Of a stretch of DNA of 64,000 nucleotides, positions 25,535 through 34,713 are shown one piece after another. This DNA is from Ruminococcus sp. AF46-10NS (GTDB lineage Bacteria > Bacillota > Clostridia > Lachnospirales > Lachnospiraceae): NCBI RefSeq assembly GCF_003474435.1, contig NZ_QRNF01000004.1:1-64000 (forward strand), given 5' to 3'. Position 1 is the first letter of the stretch; each line of letters begins with the position of its first letter. A program made the translations under genes and the position numbers. The notes under the pieces are model-generated. The model was not told the DNA's origin. It worked only from the letters and a program-made list of their open reading frames with translations, and did not search any database.

Positions 25535-27367
25535 ATGAGTCAGCAGAGAAGAAGAGGCCCTATGGGCGGACACGGAATGCAGCCAACAGAGAAGGCCAAG
25601 GACTTCAAAGGCTCCATGAAAAAGCTCTTTGGCTATATGGGCAGATATAAAATCCGTTTTATCCTGATGTTTATCTTTGCAGTGGCAGGTACAGCTTTTA
25701 ATATTGCAGGCCCGAAGATCCTTGGAAAAGCTACTACAGAGCTGTTCAATGGTCTGGTCGCCAAGGTAAACGGCACAGGCGGTATTGATTTCAGTAAGAT
25801 CGGAATGATCCTTCTGTGGACTTTGGGACTGTATGTGGCAAGTGCGTGCTTTTCCCTGATACAGGGTTTTGTCATGACGGGGATTTCCAATGATGTCACA
25901 TACAATCTCCGAAAGGATATTTCAAAGAAGATCAACCGTCTGCCAATGAATTATTTTGAGAGCAGAACAAACGGTGAGATCCTTTCCAGGGTGACAAATG
26001 ATGTGGATACCCTGCAGATGAGCATCAACCAGAGCATGACACAGCTGATCACATCCGTAACAACACTGATCGGTGTATTTATCATGATGCTTTCCATCAA
26101 TGTGTGGATGACACTGGCAGCAGTACTGATCCTGCCGGTTTCCATGCTTATCATTAATAAAGTAATGAAACACTCCCAGAAATATTTCCAGGCACAGCAG
26201 GAGTATCTGGGAAAAGTAAATGGTCAGGTGGAAGAGAATTTCGGCGGCCATGATGTAGTAAGAGTATTCAATAAAGAACAGGACGTGCTGAAAGAATTTG
26301 AGCACGACAATCAGAAACTCTACGAGTCAGCATGGAAATCTCAGTTCTTTTCCGGGATGATGATGCCGATCATGCAGTTTGTAGGCAACTTAGGATATGT
26401 GATGGTGGCACTTCTCGGAGGAATTTTTGCCATCAAGGGAACTATCGAGGTTGGAGATATCCAGTCCTTCTTCCAGTATATCCGTAACTTTACACAGCCG
26501 ATCCAGCAGATCGCCCAGGTTACAAACCTTCTGCAGTCCTCTGCGGCAGCTTCTGAAAGAGTATTTGAATTTCTGGAGGAGCCGGAGGAAGAGCTTCAGC
26601 CGGAGAACCCGGATTCCATTGAGGGACTGGAAGGAAATGTACAGTTTGAGCATGTGAAATTCGGTTATAACCCGGATAAGATCATTGTAAATGATTTTTC
26701 CGCAGATGTGCATGACGGTCAGAAGATTGCCATTGTAGGACCTACGGGTGCAGGAAAAACGACGATCGTAAAGCTGCTGATGCGTTTTTATGATGTAAAC
26801 GGCGGAAGCATCAAGGTTGACGGACATGATATCCGGAACTTCAATCGCAGCAATCTCCGTGAGATGTTCGGAATGGTGCTGCAGGACACCTGGCTGTTTT
26901 CCGGAACCATCATGGAAAATATCCGCTACGGAAGACTGGACGCAACGGATGAAGAGGTGATCGCAGCAGCAAAAGCGGCTCATATCCATAATTTCATCAT
27001 GCAGCAGCCTGGCGGTTATCAGATGGTACTTGACGAGGAGACCAGCAATGTTTCCCAAGGCCAGAAGCAGCTTCTTACTATCGCGAGGGCCATCCTGGCA
27101 GATAATAAGATCCTGATCCTTGATGAGGCTACATCTTCCGTTGATACCAGAACCGAGATGCAGATCCAGAAAGCCATGGATAACCTGATGAAGGGCAGAA
27201 CAAGTTTTGTTATCGCCCACAGATTGTCAACTATTAAGGATGCAGATCTGATCCTGGTAATGAAGGATGGAGATATCATTGAGCAGGGAAATCATGAAGA
27301 GCTCCTGGCACGTAAGGGATTTTATGCGGATTTGTATAACAGTCAGTTTGAACAAAAACAGGCATAA
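25535..27367 (+). CDS. ABC exporter half-transporter with canonical catalytic site
   Basis: 610 aa from ATG 25535, behind AGAGGAGGAAT; an upstream TTG at 25502 is not needed. Six membrane segments, then an NBD with Walker A GPTGAGKTT, Q-loop VLQDTWLFSG, a variant signature VSQGQKQLL (Gln for Gly), Walker B ILILDEATSSVD with the catalytic Glu, and H-loop IAHRLST. It supplies the hydrolytic Glu and His that the upstream subunit lacks, so the two form one heterodimer. The substrate is unknown; homologues export drugs. The terminator overlaps its last codons. Confidence 0.93.
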   Translation: MSQQRRRGPMGGHGMQPTEKAKDFKGSMKKLFGYMGRYKIRFILMFIFAVAGTAFNIAGPKILGKATTELFNGLVAKVNGTGGIDFSKIGMILLWTLGLYVASACFSLIQGFVMTGISNDVTYNLRKDISKKINRLPMNYFESRTNGEILSRVTNDVDTLQMSINQSMTQLITSVTTLIGVFIMMLSINVWMTLAAVLILPVSMLIINKVMKHSQKYFQAQQEYLGKVNGQVEENFGGHDVVRVFNKEQDVLKEFEHDNQKLYESAWKSQFFSGMMMPIMQFVGNLGYVMVALLGGIFAIKGTIEVGDIQSFFQYIRNFTQPIQQIAQVTNLLQSSAAASERVFEFLEEPEEELQPENPDSIEGLEGNVQFEHVKFGYNPDKIIVNDFSADVHDGQKIAIVGPTGAGKTTIVKLLMRFYDVNGGSIKVDGHDIRNFNRSNLREMFGMVLQDTWLFSGTIMENIRYGRLDATDEEVIAAAKAAHIHNFIMQQPGGYQMVLDEETSNVSQGQKQLLTIARAILADNKILILDEATSSVDTRTEMQIQKAMDNLMKGRTSFVIAHRLSTIKDADLILVMKDGDIIEQGNHEELLARKGFYADLYNSQFEQKQA

Positions 27368-27381
27368 TCCTGTTTTTGTTC
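27350..27381 (+). terminator. Terminator of the MarR-ABC operon
   Basis: GAACAAAAACAGG-cataat-CCTGTTTTTGTTC, a 13-bp stem that includes the stop codon region of the second ABC gene. Confidence 0.75.
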
Positions 27382-27391
27382 ATGAGGAAGT

Positions 27392-27528
27392 AGCGAAGCG
27401 GATTCCGAATGTCTGCTTTGCTGAAAGAGGCTCAGGCATAAGATAACCTGAGCATTGGGCAGGATTACAGCACCGGAAATGTACTTCCATCCGAAAAACG
27501 GATCGGCCACGTTTCCGGTGCTTTTTTT
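27392..27528 (+). ncRNA. Candidate structured small RNA or leader ending in a terminator
   Basis: About 137 nt with no ORF and three to four consecutive hairpins. These are AGCGAAGCG / TGCTTTGCT with G-T pairs (27392-27422); CTCAGG-cataagataa-CCTGAG (27431-27452); and a terminator-like stem AGCACCGGAAA-x-GT / AC-GTTTCCGGTGCT (27469-27522) with an inner ATCCG-aaaaa-CGGAT hairpin and T7. It follows the exporter terminator and ends 245 nt before the next gene. I cannot match it to a known riboswitch. The remaining gap, 27529-27773, is AT-rich with TATAAT-like boxes (for example 27684-27689) but no clear -35. Confidence 0.4.
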
Positions 27529-27773
27529 GCGGATTTTTTTCAGGTTAATGTGGTGAATAAATATTGTACGATTCATATAAAAATGATAGGAATAATAATA
27601 TAAATTATATAAAAATAGCACAAAAATCGTAAGAAAGTACAGTCTGTTCGGAAGAATAAAGAGGAATTCCATGATTCATACAGTATAATAGGATATATCG
27701 AGTGTGTGGAAAAACTACAAACTATATAATGCGGAAAATGCGGAATGTTAAAGAGAAGAGAGGTATTTTTATT

Positions 27774-29141
27774 ATGAAACAGAAAGCAATGGATATGAAA
27801 CTTGTAGTAAAACCGCTGGTTGGATGTCTGACACATACACATTTCTGGGAGGGCCCATGTCGTGCCGGACATAAAGAGGATATGACTGTTGAAGCTGAGA
27901 CAAAAGCAGCTGATGAGGCATTCAAAAATTCAGTTAAGGGATTAAAAGGGGTTATTGATGAGGTAGAATTCACGGAGCCTGTGGATGTCCGCTATAATGA
28001 GTCTTTTGTTGTAGATAAAGACCTTTTTGCAAAAATCGGAGAGGATGTTGATGAGATCGATTGCTTCCTCTGCATGGGATGGAGAATTCCTAAGCTTGAG
28101 CGTTTCGGAAAGCCGGTCGTTATCTGGCAGAACGGAAACGAAGGAATTGATTTTGCAGCATACTGCCGTTCCATCGGAGTAGAGGCATATGTATGTATGG
28201 ATCTTCAGGATGTGAATGAGATCATGCATATTCTCTGGGTAAGAAAAGCAGTTCGCAATACAAGGGCGCTTGTACTGACAGCAGGATCTCAGCCTACATT
28301 CGGAATCCAGAGTCTGATCCGTGATCCGGAGATCCTTCGTCAGCGTTACGGAGTTGAAGTGGTGAAGCTTCCATTTACATCCATCTTCAAATATATGGAT
28401 GAGATTACAGATGAGGAAGCAAAACCGATTGCAGATAAGATCATTGCAGGATCTACCGATACACAGGTAAACACAGACTGGTTTATCAATGACGTGAAAT
28501 ATTATCTGGCTGCCAAAAAGATGATGGATATTTATGACTGCAACGCTTTCTCAACCGCATGTCATGAGCTCTGTACAACAGAAATCCCGCAGAACCGTAA
28601 ATTCACACCATGTATGTGCCATTCCATCATGAAAGACGAGGGAATTCCAAGCGGATGTGAGGAAGATCTTAATGCACTGATGGCCATGCTGATCATGCAG
28701 TATGCCGGAAAACGTCCGGCATTCATGGGTAACCCGAACCACGAGACAGACGAGCTTCTCCGCATCCACCATGCAGTACCGGCTCTTCAGATGAACGGTT
28801 ATGGAACAAAGCCGCTGGCATACAAACTCTGGGCATTCACAGGACAGGGATTCGGTGGAAAACTGCAGGTTGACTTCACAGAGAACGATGATGATTATAT
28901 CACACTTGGACGTTTCAATCCGGCAGGCGATACCATGTGCATCAAGAAAGGCAAGGTTATCCGTTCTGAATATGCAGATACATACTGCAGTCCGTTCTAC
29001 TACATCCAGATGGACGATGCAAGAGAATTCATGCACAATCTTGCAGGATTCGGACATCATCAGGTGCTGATCTTCGGTGATTACACAAAGATGATTAAGA
29101 AGATTGCAAAAATTATGAACTTCAATATTCTGGAAGGATGA
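27774..29141 (+). CDS. L-fucose/L-arabinose isomerase-like protein
   Basis: 455 aa from ATG 27774; longer upstream starts have no ribosome site. FucI/AraA superfamily. The N-terminal half has two Rossmann-like blocks (VDEIDCFLCMGW, PVVIWQNGNEGI, RALVLTAGSQPTFGIQS). The C-terminal half has the metal-site region: SGCEEDLNALMAMLIMQYAGKRPAFMGN, then LLRIHHAVPALQMNG, giving the Glu, Asp and His expected for Mn-dependent isomerases. Several Cys (CHELC, CMCH) are unusual. Such proteins interconvert aldoses and ketoses, but the substrate here is unknown and no sugar kinase or aldolase is adjacent. It is co-transcribed with a class V aminotransferase 4 nt downstream, which suggests an amino- or thio-sugar or cofactor role (inference). 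Confidence 0.75.
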   Translation: MKQKAMDMKLVVKPLVGCLTHTHFWEGPCRAGHKEDMTVEAETKAADEAFKNSVKGLKGVIDEVEFTEPVDVRYNESFVVDKDLFAKIGEDVDEIDCFLCMGWRIPKLERFGKPVVIWQNGNEGIDFAAYCRSIGVEAYVCMDLQDVNEIMHILWVRKAVRNTRALVLTAGSQPTFGIQSLIRDPEILRQRYGVEVVKLPFTSIFKYMDEITDEEAKPIADKIIAGSTDTQVNTDWFINDVKYYLAAKKMMDIYDCNAFSTACHELCTTEIPQNRKFTPCMCHSIMKDEGIPSGCEEDLNALMAMLIMQYAGKRPAFMGNPNHETDELLRIHHAVPALQMNGYGTKPLAYKLWAFTGQGFGGKLQVDFTENDDDYITLGRFNPAGDTMCIKKGKVIRSEYADTYCSPFYYIQMDDAREFMHNLAGFGHHQVLIFGDYTKMIKKIAKIMNFNILEG

Positions 29142-29145
29142 TTGG

Positions 29146-30297
29146 ATGATATATCTGAACAACGGGGCAACTTCCTGGCCGAAGCCCCCTGCTGTTTCGG
29201 AAGCTGTGCAGGCGTGTCTTAGCGGCACGCCTGCTTCGCAGTTCCGGGGCGGCAGCTCGATCATGAAAAAAGATGTGGAAGTACTTTGCCGGGAAAAACT
29301 GGGACAGCTCCTTGGAATCAGGGAAACAGAGAGAATATTTTTTACATCAGGGGCAACAGAAAGCATGAATACAGTCCTTGGGGGGCTGGACTACGGTGAA
29401 AAAGGCAGTAGCATCCTGGTAACGCAGACAGAGCATAACAGTGTGCTACGTCCGGTATATAATCTGGAACAGCTGAGAGAACATCCGGTGCTGGTAGTAA
29501 AGTGTACGATAAACGGGACAGTGACGGAAGAAGCCCTGGAAACAGCAGTACGACCGGACAGCCGTGTGCTGATCGTGAACCACTGTTCCAACGTGACAGG
29601 CTGTGTGCAGGATATGGAGATGATCCGGGAATTTGTAAAGAGACATGGACTGATCCTGATCGTGGATGTGTCGCAGAGTGCTGGCTGTATCCCTGTTGAT
29701 GCAGATAAATGGGAAGCAGATGCGCTTATTTTTACAGGCCACAAAAGTCTGATGGGAATTCAGGGAACCGGCGGATTTTATGTCAGGAGCGGAATTGAGC
29801 TGAAGCCTCTGAAATATGGGGGAACCGGAAGAAACAGCGCACAGCTTACCTACGAGAACAAAGATTATGAGTATGAGGTAGGAACTCAGAACATGCCGGG
29901 AATCACAGGACTTCTGGCTGGGGTGGGGTTTATTGAGCAGACAGGACTTGCGGCAATTATGGAAAAAGAAGCTCGTCTGATGGAAATGCTTTATTGTGGT
30001 CTGGAACAGATAGAGGGTGTAAGGATCTACGGAAACCATGACGTATGCAGAGGACCTGTGATGAGCCTGAATTTTCAGGGACTGATAGCTTCGGATGCCG
30101 CGTATATTCTGGAAAGCGGATATGGGATCATTGTCCGTTCAGGGCTTCACTGTTCGCCATTGATCCATAAGGCAATGGGAACAGAAGAGGGCGGAACTGT
30201 GAGAGTAAGTGTTTCGTGGTTTACGGAGGAGAAGGATATAAAGGAATTTTTAGGAGCTGCGAAGGAAATAGCAGCATCTGTGGCACGGAATATTTAG
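29146..30297 (+). CDS. Class V aminotransferase, cysteine desulfurase family
   Basis: 383 aa PLP enzyme of the SufS/Csd-like branch. It opens with IYLNNGATSWPKP, has TSGATESMNTVL (phosphate-binding), TEHNSVLRP, the PLP Asp in LIVDVSQSAG, the Schiff-base Lys in FTGHKSLMG, and a C-terminal RSGLHCSP whose Cys is the expected persulfide residue. It matches the stand-alone Firmicute cysteine-desulfurase-like group rather than IscS or SufS in an Fe-S operon, since no scaffold gene is nearby. Its start is 4 nt after the isomerase-like gene's stop (GGATGATTGG-ATG), so the two are translationally coupled. Substrate could be cysteine, selenocysteine or another beta-substituted amino acid. Confidence 0.85.
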   Translation: MIYLNNGATSWPKPPAVSEAVQACLSGTPASQFRGGSSIMKKDVEVLCREKLGQLLGIRETERIFFTSGATESMNTVLGGLDYGEKGSSILVTQTEHNSVLRPVYNLEQLREHPVLVVKCTINGTVTEEALETAVRPDSRVLIVNHCSNVTGCVQDMEMIREFVKRHGLILIVDVSQSAGCIPVDADKWEADALIFTGHKSLMGIQGTGGFYVRSGIELKPLKYGGTGRNSAQLTYENKDYEYEVGTQNMPGITGLLAGVGFIEQTGLAAIMEKEARLMEMLYCGLEQIEGVRIYGNHDVCRGPVMSLNFQGLIASDAAYILESGYGIIVRSGLHCSPLIHKAMGTEEGGTVRVSVSWFTEEKDIKEFLGAAKEIAASVARNI

Positions 30298-30421
30298 CAG
30301 GCAAGTTACAGAGCAAATTTATACGGATGTATTACGAAGAATGATCGCAGGAATCAGTCATATAGGGCAGACAGCAGATCCACGGGAAATCTGCCTGTAA
30401 AGGAAAGGGGAATACACGATT

Positions 30422-30715
30422 ATGAAAATAATAGGAAAACAGCCTTCCAGGGAAAAATGTGCAGAATCCGGCTGGTTTGCCTGGGATTATCTTCTGGATG
30501 AACCGGTAGAGCGGGAATTCATCCTGAAGCTGAGACCATTGGGTGGATTCACATATCTTGATATGCTGAAACAGCCGTTTTTTAAGATTGACAGCGATTA
30601 CTATATGATAAAAGGAATTCAGGGTAATGATTATTTCCGCATTGCTGTCCATGGGAAACACGAAGATCAGCTGGAAGAGTTAGAACGAACTATCACAGAT
30701 TGCATGGAAAAATAA
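30422..30715 (+). CDS. Small uncharacterised protein
   Basis: 97 aa, ATG at 30422 behind AAAGGAAAGGGG. I do not recognise the family. It is soluble with no signal peptide; features are ESGWFAWDYLLDEPVEREFILKL near the N-terminus, GFTYLDMLKQPFFKID, and a helical acidic C-terminus (EDQLEELERTITDCMEK). The mix of beta strands with a final helix suggests a small alpha/beta fold. It follows the class V aminotransferase gene by 124 nt and overlaps the -35 of the next promoter. The codon use resembles that of its neighbours, so it is likely real. Confidence 0.6.
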   Translation: MKIIGKQPSREKCAESGWFAWDYLLDEPVEREFILKLRPLGGFTYLDMLKQPFFKIDSDYYMIKGIQGNDYFRIAVHGKHEDQLEELERTITDCMEK

Positions 30716-30728
30716 TATCTGCTATAAT
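30700..30728 (+). promoter_or_regulatory. Promoter and structured leader of the araC-type gene
   Basis: TTGCAT (30700-30705), 17-nt spacer, TATAAT (30723-30728). The leader 30744-30799 can fold into a long hairpin, AGACACTG / CAGTGTCT, with an inner GCTG-CCGG / CCGG-CAGC stem, before the AGGAGG at 30808. Confidence 0.7.
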
Positions 30729-30819
30729 ATTGTGAGCGTAAGAAGACACTGGAAAGGCTGCCGGTCCTGCCGGAAACAGCTGATGCGTTGACAGTGTCTG
30801 CGTTTACAGGAGGCAGAAT

Positions 30820-31689
30820 TTGCGATTAGAGAGAGACAACATACCCCTTGACAAAGAATTTCCTTTTCAGATTTCAGAGGTGGAACTGACACCGGAGAAC
30901 AGTCGGCCTGGAAGTTATCACTGGCACAGCTATTTCGAGATCACCTGTGTGTTGGGGGGCAAGGGAAATTATTTTGTAAACGGGCAGGAATATACAATGG
31001 AAGAAGATGATATTATCATCTTCAATAATGTGGAGCCTCATGGATGGAAGCTGATCGGTGGAGACATGAAGCTTCTTGTGATGATCTTTTCACCGGAATT
31101 CGTAGCCGAAAAGCTAAGTATTTTTGATACGGAATATCTGAAGCCGTTTGTTGAGAGAGGAAGTAATTTCAAGAACCGTATCGGCAGGGAAGAAGAGGTA
31201 AGCGGAGAGATCCGTTCCAGTATCTGGGAGATCTATCACGAATGGCAGCAGAAAAAAGAAGGCTATCCGCTGATGATCAAGGCGAATGTACTTCGCATCC
31301 TTACCATGCTGATCCGGGCTTATCAGGATGAGAGCAAGTCCGGGGAAATGCTCCGTGAGAAGAAAAATGCAATGAAGCGTCTTGAGCAGGCTTTTAATTA
31401 CATAGATGATCATTACTGTGAGAAGATCACTCTGGAAGAAGTTGCTTCTTCCGTATATATGAGTTCCAACTATTTTTCTTCTTATTTCCGTAAGGTGACA
31501 AATATCAGTTTCAGCGATTATGTCACAAGGATGAGGATCAACCATGCACGTGAGCTTCTTCGGGAAACAGATAAAAATGTTACGGAAATCGCCATGGAAT
31601 GCGGATTTAACAATATTTCCAATTTTTACAGACTTTATAAAAAACATGTGGGGAAACCGCCGAAAGATGAGAAGCAGAAGAAACAGTAA
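30820..31689 (+). CDS. AraC-family transcriptional regulator
   Basis: 289 aa, TTG start at 30820 with AGGAGG six bases upstream. The N-terminal cupin-type ligand domain has HWHSYFEITCVLGG and EEDDIIIFNNVEPHGWKL. The C-terminal double helix-turn-helix has ITLEEVASSVYMSSNYFSSYFRKVT and VTEIAMECGFNNISNFYRLYKKHVGKPP. This architecture usually activates carbohydrate genes in response to a sugar. It has its own promoter and terminator and sits just upstream of a GH31 glycosidase gene in the same direction, which is the natural target. Confidence 0.93.
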   Translation: MRLERDNIPLDKEFPFQISEVELTPENSRPGSYHWHSYFEITCVLGGKGNYFVNGQEYTMEEDDIIIFNNVEPHGWKLIGGDMKLLVMIFSPEFVAEKLSIFDTEYLKPFVERGSNFKNRIGREEEVSGEIRSSIWEIYHEWQQKKEGYPLMIKANVLRILTMLIRAYQDESKSGEMLREKKNAMKRLEQAFNYIDDHYCEKITLEEVASSVYMSSNYFSSYFRKVTNISFSDYVTRMRINHARELLRETDKNVTEIAMECGFNNISNFYRLYKKHVGKPPKDEKQKKQ

Positions 31690-31733
31690 AAATAGTTAAA
31701 ATTCATGAGCGGATAAGTCATAGACGGAAATCA

Positions 31734-31789
31734 GGCTTCGATGTTAGGATAAAAGTAAGAAATTTTGTCCTGATATCGGAGCTTTTTTA
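31734..31789 (+). terminator. Terminator of the araC-type gene
   Basis: Interrupted stem GCTTCGAT / ATCGGAGC and AGGATAAAA / TTTTGTCCT, followed by T6. Confidence 0.75.
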
Positions 31790-31861
31790 TTAGAAAGGCT
31801 CCAATATCAGGAGCGGAATATTAATGTCCGATTTACCGGACAGATAAGGAGAAGGGGAATT

Positions 31862-34230
31862 ATGGTAAAACAGATAAATATGTACAGTTTGAAGCCGGAA
31901 AACTGAGATACCGGGTGGCTCCGGTGACAGAAGAAATCATCCGTGTGATCGTTTCCGGAAAAGAAATCAAAGAGTCACAGGATTCTCTGATCATTGAGAA
32001 AAAAGAATACCCGGAGGTTGATTTTTCAGCAGAAGAAAATGCAGGAAATATCATTGTGAAAACTGCGAAAGTCTGTGCAGAAATCAACACTGCATCCGGT
32101 GATATCATCTGGAAGCATGCAGACGGAAGCAAGTGGCTTTCCCAGAAGAAACCGGAACTGACTGAAACAGATGTGATCCACTATAATACAGGCGATGAGG
32201 AGCCTATCATCAACCGTGTAAAGACAGTTGACGGTGAGAGAAATTTTATCCAGAATCTGAAAGCTGAGAAAGTAAGAACAGCATATCGCGGAAAACTGTT
32301 CTTCACATGGAAAGAGGATGAGGAAATCCATGGGCTTGGACAGGCAGAGGAAGGTATTTACAATTACAGAGGTCACTGCCAGTACTTATATCAGCATAAC
32401 ATGCGTATCCCGATGCCGGTTTTGGTTTCCACAGAAGGATATGGAATTCTTGTTGACTGCTGTTCACTTATGACTTTTAATGATGATCTGAAAGATTCCT
32501 ATCTGTTTCTGGATACTGTAGATCAGATCGATTATTATTTTATGGGCGGTCATACTATGGATGAGATCATCCATGATTACCGTTATCTTACAGGCAAGGC
32601 GCAGATGCTGCCGAAATGGGCTTATGGCTATGTACAGTCCAAAGAGCAGTATTACACGGCAAAAGAGCTTCTTGAGATCGTTCGCCACTACCGTGAGATC
32701 GGGGTTCCGCTTGACTGTGTGGTACAGGACTGGAATACCTGGGATCCTGGAAACTGGGGCGAGAAGATCCTGGATCAGAAGCGTTACGGAAATATGAAAG
32801 AATGTGCGGAGGAAATCCACAAACTGAATGCTCATACCATGGTTTCCGTATGGCCGAATATGAATGCAGGCGGCAAGAACCATACAGAGTTTTTTAAGAC
32901 TGGTCATCTTCTTTATGATTATGCGACTTATGATGCTTTTAATGAAGAAGCGAGAGAAATGTACTGGAAACAGGCACAGGAAGGACTTTTTGACCAGGGC
33001 TTTGATTCCTGGTGGTGCGATTCCACAGAACCGTTTTCTGGTCCTGACTGGGGTGGTGCAGTAAAGAGAGAGCCATGGGAAAGATATGAGCTTGTCGGCG
33101 GTGAGCACAAGAAATATCTGGATCCTGCTGTTGCCAATGCTTTTGCACTGATGCATGCAAAGGGAATTTATGAGAATCAGAGAAAAACTACAGAAGAGAA
33201 ACGAGTTCTTAACCTGACACGTTCCGGCTATGCTTCCGGCCAGAAATATTCTGCAATGCTGTGGTCAGGCGACACCTGTGCATCCTGGGATAATCTTAAG
33301 ACACAGATCGTGGAAGGCCTGAATATGGGACTCAGCGGATATCCATACTGGACACTGGATATTGGCGCTTTCTTTACAGTTGCTGATAAGTGGCAGAACC
33401 GTGGATGCGGCTGCAACACAGATCCGGAGCCGAAATGGTTCTGGCAGGGCAAATATAATGAAGGTGTGAAGGATAAAGGATACTGTGAGCTGTATACAAG
33501 ATGGCTGGAGATGGGAACCTTCCTTCCGATGTTCCGTTCCCATGGAACTGATACACCAAGAGAAATCTGGAACTTCGGTGAAAAAGGAACCATGTTCTAT
33601 GATGCCATCGAGAAGTTTATCAAGCTCCGTTATCATCTGATGCCGTATATTTATTCCCTGGCAGGTGCTGTACATTTTAATGATTATACGATTATGAGAA
33701 GCCTTCTCTTTGACTTCCCGGAGGATAAAGATGCACGCAAGGTTGAGAATGAGTTTATGTTCGGACCGTCCCTTTTGATCTGTGCTGTTACAGAGCCGAT
33801 GTATTATGGATCGGAGAGTACTGAGCTCCATAGAGAGAAAACATGGAAATGCTATCTCCCGGCAGGTACGAAATGGTATGATTACTGGACAAACAAGGAG
33901 TATGAAGGTGGTCAGTACGTAACCGCAGATGCTCCGATCGACCAGATGCCGATCTTTGTAAAAGCAGGAAGTATCATTCCTGTTGCAGAGGGACTTGTAT
34001 ATGCTTCCCAGAAACCGGAGGAGCCGGTGAAACTTATGGTATATCCAGGTGAAGACTGCAAGTTCACTATTTATGAGGATGAGGGAAATAACTACAATTT
34101 TGAAAAAGGTGCTTATGCAACAACAGAGCTTACCTGGGATGATAAAACAGGAACTCTGACTGTTGGCGGACGTCAGGGAAGTTATCCGGGAATGGAAGAA
34201 GTTTCCTACGTGACTGAAGTTGTAAAATAA
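31862..34230 (+). pseudogene. GH31 alpha-xylosidase/alpha-glucosidase-like enzyme, frameshifted after its start codon
   Basis: About 790 aa when repaired. Catalytic (beta/alpha)8 core: GVPLDCVVQDWNTWDPGNWG, the nucleophile Asp in GFDSWWCDSTEP (about 369 codons after 31915), and the acid/base Asp in SHGTDTPREIW. N-terminal beta-sandwich and C-terminal beta domains are present. The WWxDxxEP form is typical of GH31 alpha-xylosidases and related glucosidases. No signal peptide, so it acts in the cytoplasm on imported oligosaccharides. The good start ATG 31862 (behind AAGGAGAAGGGG) goes out of frame at the A4 run 31867-31870; with A5 it would read MVKTDKYVQFEAGKLRYRVAP and enter the long frame. 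Otherwise translation must begin at GTG 31915, which has no ribosome site. Confidence 0.85.
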
Positions 34231-34257
34231 ATAAGCGATAATAAGGAAAGACTGTCT

Positions 34258-34297
34258 GAAAAGGTGCCTGGCATCTCTTTGGGCAGCCTTTTTTTAC
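34258..34297 (+). terminator. Terminator of the GH31 gene
   Basis: AAGG-TGCC / GGGCA-GCCTT stem with one bulge and a T7 tail. Confidence 0.7.
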
Positions 34298-34387
34298 TCT
34301 ATACATCGTGACGGCTTTCGGGTATAATTCTGTAATAAGGCATTTTTATGCCTGAGAAAAAACAAACAGAAATGGGAGGATTTTACC

Positions 34388-34708
34388 ATGATCATAACAA
34401 CAACGCCATCTGTAGAGGGAAGAGCAATCCGTGAATATAAAGGAATCGCATTCGGAGAAGTGATCACAGGAGTAAATTTCATGAAAGATCTTGGAGCAGG
34501 TCTTCGGAATTTCTTTGGCGGCAGAAGCGCCGGTTATGAGGAAGAACTTCAGAAAGCCAGAAAAGAAGCCCTGGCAGAGCTGGAGCAGCGTGCAGGTGCA
34601 ATGGGAGCTAATGCAGTGATCGGTGTGGATATTGACTACGAAGTGCTTGGTGCAGATAATGGAATGCTGATGGTAACAGCAAGCGGAACTGCTGTAGTGG
34701 TGGATTAA
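34388..34708 (+). CDS. YbjQ/UPF0145 family protein
   Basis: 106 aa, ATG 34388 behind TGGGAGG. Hallmarks of UPF0145 (YbjQ, DUF74): an early [70 protein letters not shown], and a [10 protein letters not shown] ending. The family forms a pentameric ring, sometimes called a heavy-metal-binding domain, but its function is unproved. The gene is 5 nt upstream of helD, so they are expressed together. A TATAAT at 34323-34328 precedes it but without a good -35. Confidence 0.92.
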   Translation: MIITTTPSVEGRAIREYKGIAFGEVITGVNFMKDLGAGLRNFFGGRSAGYEEELQKARKEALAELEQRAGAMGANAVIGVDIDYEVLGADNGMLMVTASGTAVVVD

Positions 34709-34713
34709 GGCTT

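Noticed and set aside
16239..27413. GCGGATT-x-CGAATGTC shared by 16239-16254 and 27398-27413 as a dispersed repeat.
   Set aside because: Fifteen of 16 bases match, but flanking sequence does not; it could be chance, so it is mentioned only as support for the RNA candidate.
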